From positions 1 to 13,284 of the forward strand of contig JABUQX010061730.1 in NCBI GenBank assembly GCA_015478945.1: a stretch of DNA of 13,284 nt. The letters run 5' to 3'. The translations under genes and the position numbers were made by a program. This document shows positions 7,576 to 13,284 of this stretch, one piece after another. How positions within the stretch are numbered: the first letter of the stretch is position 1; each line of letters begins with the position of its first letter. The notes below the pieces were generated by a model. The model had not been told where the DNA came from. It searched no databases and saw only the letters and a list, made by a program, of their open reading frames with translations. This DNA is from Trachelipus rathkii (lineage: Eukaryota; Arthropoda; Malacostraca; Isopoda; Trachelipodidae).

Positions 7576-8080
7576 GGTCTTCCATGCGTCATTTTTGGCC
7601 CACGGTATTCTTTAACCCTAATTTTTTTATAACCCTAATTTTTTGAGAACCCTAATTTGAGAACCTTAATTTTGAGAACCCTAATTAGCACCCTAATTTT
7701 GTGGCAAACCCAAGTTGGCAACCGCTAATTTTGGCAACCCTTCGAAGAGAGGGTTGCGCCAAACGGTGCGTAAGCAACCGTTGTACTTATTGCCCCCCTA
7801 TTTTGCACCCCCCTAATTTTTCGACATGGGTCATTTTTGCCCAAGGTAATTTTTTGGGTACCCCTTGATCTTCCGTGGGTCATTTTGGCCCACGTTAATT
7901 TTGCTACCCTCTTTGGTCCTTCCATGTCAATTTTGGCCCACGGGTAAATTTTTGATCTTCCCTTGGGGGCTAGCCCTAATTTGGATGCCTTTACCGTGTT
8001 TTGGAGCCAAGGAATATTGTCGGCTAACCGTTGCCGACACCATGTCATTTTTGCCCACACGAATTTTTTACCCACTCGTG
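7562..8080. repeat. Degenerate ~48-bp repeat with TGGGTCATTTTTGGCCCA core
   Basis: The core CATTTTTGGCCCACGGTAAT begins near 7590, 7832, 7881, 7928 and 8046, usually preceded by TTTGGTCTTCCATGGG. Spacing among the middle three is 49 and 47 bp. Each core is partly palindromic: GTGGGTCATTTTGGCCCAC at 7875 pairs almost end to end. Because the unit is close to a multiple of three, the minus strand holds an open frame (8075-7725) with a peptide periodic at about 16 residues (WAKMTHGRSRG, PWAKIDMEGPK, TLGKNDPCR). A plus-strand frame (7865-8305) also stays open. Repeat translation is the simplest explanation. Confidence 0.75.
7612..7743 (+). repeat. AACCCTAATTTTGAG minisatellite
   Basis: Six or more copies of a unit of 15-17 bp, AACCCTAATTTTGAG, followed by degraded GGCAACC-type units. 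It sits inside the larger repeat region and shares its CTAATTTT words, so it probably derives from it. The AACCCTAA word resembles a telomere repeat, but the unit length and T-run do not fit one. Confidence 0.8.
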
Positions 8081-8150
8081 GCCCAGCCGCCGCACATAAT
8101 TTCTTTCCTAACTTGTACGCATGTTAGGACCTACCCTAACTTGAACAACG

Positions 8151-8236
8151 TACACACGTGCGCGTGCGCACACACACACAGCACACACACCACACCAACA
8201 CACACAACCACCCACACACAGGCAACACACACACAC
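8151..8236. repeat. CA microsatellite, cluster 1
   Basis: Imperfect (CA)n beginning with alternating purine-pyrimidine GTGCGCGTGCGCACACAC (8158-8175), a sequence type able to adopt Z-DNA. Interruptions such as CAGCACACACACCACAC are shared with cluster 2 at 8341. Confidence 0.92.
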
Positions 8237-8340
8237 TTAACACTGTATATCAGACATCTTACCAATCTTACGCACTGGGCCACTTTCAAAGATTTACTCG
8301 CATGAGACACTTGCCTAACAAACAAACACATCGTGAGCGG

Positions 8341-8390
8341 CGCACAACACACACACAGCACACACACCACACACACACATCTCACACACC
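8341..8390. repeat. CA microsatellite, cluster 2
   Basis: Imperfect (CA)n with the same CACACACACAGCACACACAC arrangement as cluster 1, about 100 bp of non-repeat DNA away. The shared interruption suggests one tract was duplicated or split. Val/Cys- and His/Thr-rich open frames on both strands (8131-8457) are translations of these tracts. Confidence 0.9.
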
Positions 8391-8611
8391 CTTGAACAGT
8401 AGCCATGGGTCAAAATGTGAACCGACGGAATGTTTTGTCCTTACTTTAGGGACTTAGCCCGTTGAGTCTTAACCTTGTTGAACATGAATGCAGCCTGAAC
8501 CCTGCATACGTACCATGGTCAATTTTGACCCACCTAACTGATGCTTGATGGTCCCAATCACCGAAGAAGTACTAAGTGATGTTCTAGTTGTGTTCTAATG
8601 TATGAATTCAT
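8391..8611. other. Low-repeat stretch, no gene recognised
   Basis: It contains CATGGTCAATTTTGACCCAC (8513-8532), an inverted repeat resembling the core of the 48-bp units upstream, and a diverged CATGGGTCAAAATG at 8404. The repeat family therefore extends here in decayed form. No reading frame stands out. Confidence 0.5.
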
Positions 8612-8757
8612 GGAGTGCTGGGTGAGTGCCGAGGTGAAGTGCCAAGTGAAGTGGCCATGAGTGCCAATGAGTGCCAAGGGAGTGCCAATGAGTGGCCATA
8701 GGGGAGTGCCAAACAATAATGCCAAGCTGAGTGCATAATAGTGCAACTGAGTGCCAC
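8612..8757 (+). repeat. GAGTGCCAA minisatellite, ~10-14 bp unit
   Basis: About a dozen copies of GAGTGCCAA with variable joins such as TGA, GGGA and GTGGCCAT, for example ATGAGTGCCAATGAGTGCCA at 8658. The minus-strand frames over 8558-8790 with repeated HSLALPW-like words are its translation. Confidence 0.88.
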
Positions 8758-9023
8758 TTTTTTCATGCCGTTTCTAGCCTCCCCGAGCATGAGAATAAGC
8801 CCAATTAGGGGGTGTCTACCCTAAAGTAATTAAGTGTAGAGAACGATTTGGCTGTATATTACAATCGCTAGTAATGCTCCTACATGATTACGTAATTTAT
8901 AACACTTATAAGGAGGGGTACACTCTCCATAGACACTACAATTAAACCATATACTAGCTTACAAACCACACCCACACACAGGTACGACTTACACTTACAC
9001 TCACAACTCGATATTTTGAACGC
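8758..9023. other. Non-repeat stretch, nothing recognised
   Basis: Ordinary composition with a short CACCCACACACAGG run near 8970. I see no open frame above 60 codons, RNA fold or element terminus. Confidence 0.45.
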
Positions 9024-9110
9024 TTCAGCATTAATGCCTCAGCAATTGAGAGCCCAGCTTAATGCCTCAACATGATGCTCACATTAATGTCCAGCATTGA
9101 TCCTTAACTC
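9024..9110 (+). repeat. CAGCATTAATGCCTCA minisatellite, three units
   Basis: TTAATGCCTC occurs at 9031 and 9059 and TTAATGTCC at 9084, giving spacings of 28 and 25 bp with shared CAGC flanks. Confidence 0.65.
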
Positions 9111-9116
9111 TGAAGT

Positions 9117-9197
9117 TTCATGATTGATGACTCATCTTTATGACGTCATCTTTAGCGGTTCACATCTATATTGATGATTCATCTTGATGAAATCACC
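9117..9197 (+). repeat. Palindromic GATGANTCATC repeat (AP-1/CRE-like words)
   Basis: GATGACTCATC (9126-9136) is a perfect palindrome containing TGACTCA, the AP-1 word. TGACGTCA (9141-9148) is the CRE word. A third unit, GATGATTCATC, lies near 9173, followed by a partial TTGATGAAATCA. They look like copies of one short palindromic unit. Whether any is bound by a bZIP factor cannot be told from sequence. Confidence 0.55.
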
Positions 9198-9666
9198 TTG
9201 AGGGCCATCTCTTCCCACTCATAGAAACAGAAGGTAATAAGTCTTCCCAGTTCATAACCAGCTGCCCACCCAGTGCCAGCGAACCCCCTCCCGCGCAAAG
9301 GATGGAGGCCCCGCACCCACAGGTGCGACCTGCCGACAAATATGAAAAATATATAACTAATAAGTCATTATCATTTATTATCATGCTTAGCATTTTTATT
9401 AAAGCATTTTCGCGCAAACCTAAAACTGTAACTCATGACAGATGTATCATAACAACATATATTATAACATTTATTTTTTACTTATACTTGACCTAATACT
9501 TTAATTTATATGTAGATAGAGAAATCAGAGTGTCTGATAATATAACTTCATTTTTACGACAATTGACGAAATTTATTAAAAGAACATATACTACTATACT
9601 TAAAGCAGTAATAGCAATAAAACAATAGAGGTGTTATACTACCATAATACCTAAGGGGATAAGAAA
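9198..9666. other. Mixed region, no gene recognised
   Basis: 9220-9345 is GC-richer, with CCCCTCCCGCGC (9286-9297), and has ordinary-looking frames on both strands, neither with a family motif. 9346-9660 is A/T-rich. Near 9601 AAAGCAGTAATAGCAATAAA is a reverse-oriented match to the ACTGCTTTA minisatellite that follows. Confidence 0.45.
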
Positions 9667-9857
9667 ATGCTTGTTTTACTGCTTACTGCTTTAGACTTCT
9701 CTTTAACTGCTTAACTCAATGTTTTTGAGGTAACGTTGGCTTAGACTCCTGCTTACTGCTTGAACTCATGTTTTACTGCTTAGCTCATATGTTTTACTGT
9801 TTAAAGAGACCTCTATGCTTTTACTGTTTTAACTCTCTGCTAACGCTTAACTCATAA
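9667..9857 (+). repeat. TTTTACTGCTTAACTCATG minisatellite
   Basis: Roughly ten variants of TTTTACTGCTTA, often joined by ACTCATG or GACTCCTG; clear examples are at 9674, 9750-9790 and 9828. It replaces the place where the 3' half of the adjoining RT relic would be expected. Single related words lie outside, reversed near 9601 and 10503 and forward near 10563. Confidence 0.8.
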
Positions 9858-9904
9858 TATTTATGGAACATTATTGTTTCTTTTAAGACTTTATATATTT
9901 CTAT

Positions 9905-10275
9905 TTTTTATTTGTTTAATGAAAAGAAGAAGGGAATTTGGAGATAGGACAAAACCCTGAGGAGCATCACTATTTATAGATTTAAAGGCTGTACGGTGGC
10001 CATCTACAACAGCTGCTATAGACTGACCGGAATGAAAATCAGAAAGAAAGTCACAGATAGAAGGATAGATACCGAAAGGGGGAAGTTGTAAAAATCAAAA
10101 CGTTGTTTCAGACGCTATCGAAGGCTTTCAATATGTCTTAAACCTCAGATAAAAATTCCCCGGAATTTCGAATGGCTGAAGGTCAAGAATCAGAAAGTAA
10201 TGAAAGAAGATGATCAGTTGAATACTTTTACGAAAGTTACACAGGTGAGCAGAGAGAATATGAGAAAAAGCTGAA
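9905..10275 (-). pseudogene. Jockey/CR1-like LINE reverse transcriptase relic
   Basis: A broken fragment of a non-LTR RT domain, the enzyme that primes cDNA at the target site. Reading the minus strand from about 10275, the order is HLCNFRK, a one-base shift, STDHLLSLLSDS, a stop where the family has Trp, AIRNSGEF, a stop, DILKAFDSV (RT block A, with the catalytic Asp of the D.SKAFD motif), and a stop where the family has Trp. After another shift come PFGIYPSICDFLSDF, SIAAVVDGHRTAFKSINS, and DAPQGFVLSPNSLLLFI (the conserved PQG.VLSP.LF block, at about 9966-9916). This is the canonical motif order for this class. The YADD block that should follow is absent: the frame dissolves near 9905 and the TTTACTGCTTA minisatellite begins. 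Three in-frame stops and at least two frameshifts make it non-functional. Its motifs differ clearly from the relic at 6993-7335, so two LINE families are present. Confidence 0.9.
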
Positions 10276-10400
10276 AAAAATATAATAAATATAAATTTGC
10301 AACTTACAAAAGGAAATATAAATGTGTTATTAATTGATATTATAATGTTTTAAACATAAAAAGAATAAAAGATATAGTAAAACATAAAATGTTTTTAATA

Positions 10401-10490
10401 AATTTTATGTTGAGATCAAACAAAGAACTTATTTTTAATGTTATGTTATACAAAGAACATAATTTTATGCAGTGTTATACAAAATATATG
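10401..10490 (+). repeat. Three tandem units of exactly 30 bp
   Basis: Units begin at 10401 (AATTTTATG), 10431 (ATTTTTAATG) and 10461 (AATTTTATG). Each is followed by GTTATAC or a variant and then CAAAGAACTTA, CAAAGAACATA or AAAATATATG. Spacing is constant although the bases differ, unlike the indel-rich repeats elsewhere in the window. Confidence 0.75.
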
Positions 10491-10611
10491 CTCAAATATG
10501 ACGTAAAGCAGAAAAGCAATAGAGCATGGTAAGGTGAGAGGAGAATGGGGTATGATGTTTGCGCTACTGCTTTACTTCTTTCCTGCTTTAGGGTCAATAA
10601 GTCAAATATGT

Positions 10612-10790
10612 TTAATCAATAAATAAAAAAAATAGTAAAAACAAAATGTAAAAACAAAATTTTTAAAATAAATAAATTTTTATAAATAAATGTTTAAAAT
10701 AAAAGTTTAAAAATAAATAAATAAAACTTTACAAATAAAACGTTTAAAATAATAATTAAAAAAAAATAAATAAAATTTAAAAAATAGAGA
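10612..10790. repeat. AAATAAA / TTTAAAAT simple repeat
   Basis: A low-complexity A-rich tract of AATAAATAAA and GTTTAAAATAAA words, with a loose unit of about 20 bp. Confidence 0.8.
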
Positions 10791-10956
10791 GTTTCATATT
10801 TTGTGCAACATTTGGTTGCTATAACTTTCATCTATGTAATTATCAATTATTAGCTGGATTCACCATTAAAATTTCATTTTAAGTGTAAAACCCCAATTTG
10901 GGGTTCGGTTCCCATCTCATGTTGGGTCTCACCACTTCTGATTTCTCTGGAATCAT
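10791..10956. other. Non-repeat stretch before the 250-bp repeats
   Basis: Ordinary composition. AACCCCAATTTGGGGTT (10889-10905 approx.) is a perfect inverted repeat; a similar AACCCCATTTTGGGTTT occurs near 11852, beyond the three tandem copies. No gene is recognised. Confidence 0.5.
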
Positions 10957-11570
10957 CCTTCGTCATCGTTCCCCTATCTTCTTCTGTTATGCATTCTATG
11001 CATTTGTCCTTTTTTCTTCTGGGCCCCATTTCAGGGGGCTCTCAGGTTACCCGTAGGAACTTGGACTATCAAATTCGAGTTATATGAGGAAATATATAAA
11101 ATGACACCAATATTAAATTACTAAGCGAATATATGCTAACTCAGAGCTGCACCGGTTCCAGCACCAGCTCAGGCACATTCCTGAACAGGAGCGTTCTCAC
11201 AAAGCTACTTATTCATCCTTCCTCCATCTTCTCTTTTGCATTCCATGCATTTCTTCATTTTTCGTCTGGGGCCCCCTTCTTGGGGTCCTCAAACGTCTTT
11301 GAAAATTCGGAAACCTTTAAATCGGTTCTACATCCTTGTTAACATATATTAGCACACCCCATTTGACCAAATATATGGTTTTAGCCAGATTTCAACTCTA
11401 ACTCCGGCTCACTGTTCCGGCACATGAGTCAACTCAGGCTCCATTTCCTTCTTCAACTCCGATTCCTTCTCCGAACCCTGTCGGTCATTCATTTTTTTGT
11501 CCTCCTACTGCCATTTCCTATTTGGTGGGGTTCAGCACCCCCTTGGATGGGCGTATCTTCTAGAAACCTC
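10957..11570 (+). repeat. Three diverged copies of a ~250-bp unit
   Basis: CATCCTTC and the downstream words GCATTCTATGCATTTGTCC (10991), then GGGCCCCATTTCAGGGGGC (11020), recur as GCATTCCATGCATTTCTTC (11238) and GGGGCCCCCTTCTTGGGG (11268). They recur more weakly as CATTCATTTTTTTGTCC (11487) and GGTGGGGTTCAGCACCCCC (11524). Spacing is about 250 bp. Copies 2 and 3 are each preceded by a CAGCTC/CTCCGGCTC-rich stretch. The C-rich to G-rich palindromic box is kept in each copy, which may mark a hairpin. Open frames at 11133 and 11424 fall on copies 2 and 3 in non-corresponding phases and do not share peptide sequence, so they are not genes. Confidence 0.6.
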
Positions 11571-12076
11571 GGCGCCGGAAAGCTGACGTCACCAGCTATT
11601 GGAGTAGCAAATTTGGTGGAGATGCGATGTATCTAAATCCATTAAAACGAGGGGAGAAATTTTGGCTAATAAGACTTGTTCCTAGGTCCCTCCTCGGATC
11701 GTGTCATTACTACAACGCAATAGCTTTCAAAAAAAACTTCCAGAGCATATTAAAAGGCGATTTAAAATTGATTTATGTGTAAAGACCACGATAAATCGAT
11801 TGCAATCATTAGAAATGGTCTACACTAAATTTAAAACCTTCTAGGAACCAAAAACCCCATTTTGGGTTTGTTTAAACCTACTAAGTACAGGTTAGAAACT
11901 CAGAAAACGGTCTTTCAGACCTCAAAAACGGTCTCATTGACTTTAGAAAAATATATTTTACCACATGAAGTATCAAAATTTAACAAAGTAATGGAAATTT
12001 CCAAGTCAAATGCCGCTATATGACTTGGATTTCCTACCGTTCAGAAGTTTCTCAATCCTGATCCTAATTCTAGAAA
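11571..12076. other. Non-repeat region, no gene recognised
   Basis: Ordinary A/T-rich DNA. Small features only: TGACGTCA at 11584; AACCCCATTTTGGGTTT near 11852; AAAACGGTCT twice (11904 and 11935), the first followed by an AGACC that completes a 5-bp hairpin with a 3-base loop. No element terminus or RNA gene is seen. Confidence 0.45.
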
Positions 12077-12262
12077 ATGAGTCTTTGCCTTTCAAACCAC
12101 GTCATTGTCATTATTGTGCAGTGTTGCCACAGAAAAAAAAGCAAACTCATCCAAAGTTGTTGCATTAAAGCCGTTGAAAACATTAAAAATGGCTATAATA
12201 AAATCCTAAAGAGTATAAAATGCGAAAAAGTAATAAAACATGCTAAAAAGTGCCAGTTTTAG
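12077..12262 (+). other. Short Lys/Cys-rich open frame, 61 codons, probably chance
   Basis: It begins MSLCLSNHVIVIIVQCCHRK and ends KHAKKCQF. It is not a simple-repeat translation, but no family motif, signal peptide or upstream control signal is recognised. It spans CAGTGTTGCCACAG (12118-12131), a word common at invertebrate DNA-transposon ends, so the frame may lie over mobile-element debris. Confidence 0.12.
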
Positions 12263-12273
12263 GGGACTAGGGT

Positions 12274-12297
12274 GCCAGATTTAGCAGTAAATCTGGC
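12274..12297. repeat. Perfect 10-bp inverted repeat
   Basis: GCCAGATTTA (12274-12283) and TAAATCTGGC (12288-12297) are exact reverse complements with a 4-base GCAG loop. There is no T-run or adjoining gene that would make it a terminator. It may be part of a non-autonomous DNA transposon. Confidence 0.75.
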
Positions 12298-12335
12298 TCT
12301 GTAATTTTTGCTGTCGATTGTGCAGTCCTTGCCTA

Positions 12336-12592
<257 letters not shown>

Positions 12593-13284
12593 TTGTGTTT
12601 TAATTTGTGGAGTGTGGACGTGCTTGAAATTGCTCCGGATGAAAGTGTTTTTTTTATCTTTATCTATTAGGCGTTATTTGTGATTATTCTTTATATTATG
12701 TTATTAGTGAAGTGTTGTGTTGTTTTTTTTTTTTTTTTTAAATCTCATGTGTTTTTACATTGAAAGTTTTGGATATATTGTATCAAATTGAAACTAATTA
12801 TTACAAATTTCGGCGATATTTAAAAGTTTGGAGTTTTAAAAGACAAGTTTAGTTTTAATTTTTTTTTTCTTTTGTAGTTTTAATAAATTTAGGAAGTGTA
12901 GCAAAGTTTTTTAGGTTTAGTGTATAGTGGTATATGTTTTATTTAATAATATTAGTACTTAACTGTTCAAAATTAGGATTTAGTTTGTTTTTCATTTTGT
13001 TATTCTTTCTTTTAGTTGTAGGTTTAATAAATTTTTTAATTGTAGCAAAGTTGTTTAGGTTTAATGTTTTGTATTTTTAGTGTATTAGGTTATGGTACTT
13101 TATTTTAGGTTAATTTAGATTGGCTTAAATTTTTAAGTTGGGATTTAGTTTATTCAATTTTATCCCGATTTCTTCTTTGTTTTTAGTCTATTGTTCTTAT
13201 TTGTGTGTTGTGGGTGTGTGTGTGATGTGTTTAATGTGTGTGGTTGTGAAAGATGGCACATTTGCATAGACGTGGGCTTTCTAT
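12593..13284 (+). repeat. T/G-skewed region with ~145-165 bp repeats
   Basis: The plus strand is T-rich with G well above C. AGTTTTAATAAATTTAGG through GTGTAGCAAAGTTTTTTAGG (12877-12915) recurs as AGGTTTAATAAATTTTTTAA through TTGTAGCAAAGTTGTTTAGG (13019-13060), 144 bp on. GGATTTAGTTTGTTTTTC (12976) recurs as GGATTTAGTTTATTCAATTT (13141). These suggest two to three diverged tandem units. The words TTCTTTTGTAG and TTTCTTTTAG resemble 3' splice sites, but they lie within the repeat and no exon follows. No open frame of note. Confidence 0.6.

Noticed and set aside
7155..7592. Minus-strand open frame of 145 codons, the second longest
   Set aside because: It runs antisense through the LINE relic and the GACCTTTTTGG repeats. 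Its Lys-Pro and Ser-Pro repeats follow the DNA repeats, with no domain motif.
7612..7743. Interstitial telomere repeat (AACCCTAA words)
   Set aside because: Arthropod telomeres are usually TTAGG and plant ones TTTAGGG. Here the unit is 15-17 bp with a T-run and GAG, so it is a minisatellite containing a look-alike word.
7865..8305. Plus-strand open frame of 146 codons, the longest
   Set aside because: It spans the 48-bp repeat and then the CA microsatellite, giving a His/Thr-rich end. The composition is explained entirely by repeats.
11133..11636. Two tandem related genes over copies 2 and 3 of the 250-bp repeat
   Set aside because: The frames do not correspond between copies and the peptides are not similar.
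12274..12320. Rho-independent terminator from the perfect inverted repeat
   Set aside because: No T-run after the stem, and the genome appears eukaryotic.
12890..13110. Degenerate TTAGG telomere tract
   Set aside because: TTAGG words are scattered and come from the long-period repeat; no two stand in direct tandem.

Overview
This window looks like intergenic, repeat-dominated DNA from a eukaryote, most likely an invertebrate animal. I see no intact protein-coding gene, no tRNA or rRNA gene and no CRISPR array. Long TA, GA and CA simple repeats, several minisatellites, fragments of two different non-LTR retrotransposons and hAT-like transposon ends point that way. Both reverse-transcriptase (RT) types are, from memory, very abundant in decapod crustaceans, so a crab or shrimp is my best guess; the sequence alone does not prove it. 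Repeat units and retrotransposon relics differ by many single-base insertions and deletions. This could be old decay, an unpolished long-read assembly, or both.

Layout. 1-316: tail of a composite dispersed element, then TA repeat to about 482. 500-3330: a degenerate satellite of roughly 65-70 bp units, often alternating between two unit types, in three blocks with orientation forward, reverse, forward; a TA tract sits inside the last block. 3331-3872: unassigned DNA ending in a hAT-like terminus. 3877-4395: TA repeats around a short GC-rich hairpin island. 4396-4917: the same composite element on the minus strand, with its GC-rich head. 5034-5240: a tail-only copy on the plus strand, again followed by TA repeat. 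5459-5815: a strongly G-rich strand with G-quadruplex potential. 6036-6334: an unassigned low-repeat island with one short open frame. 6451-6603: GA repeat abutting a second hAT-like terminus (6604-6709).

6993-7335: plus-strand relic of the first part of a LINE RT. 7360-8080: nested short repeats, including units of about 48 bp that keep a 16-residue periodic frame open on the minus strand. 8151-8390: two CA clusters. 8612-8757 and 9024-9197: minisatellites. 9667-9857: a TTTACTGCTTA minisatellite lying where the catalytic part of the next element would be expected. 9905-10275: minus-strand relic of a second LINE RT type (jockey/CR1-like). 10401-10490: three units of exactly 30 bp. 10957-11570: three diverged copies of a unit of about 250 bp. 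12336-12592: TA repeat. 12593-13284: a T- and G-rich, C-poor strand with repeats of about 145-165 bp.

Nothing here works together as a gene system. The most informative structure is the composite element: three copies in both orientations, each ending in TA microsatellite on its 3' side, which suggests the element carries or seeds the TA tracts. The orientation-switching satellite is second. All computed open frames of 60 or more codons look like accidental frames over repeats; the real coding ancestry is in the two RT relics, which are broken by stops and frameshifts and have no long open frame.
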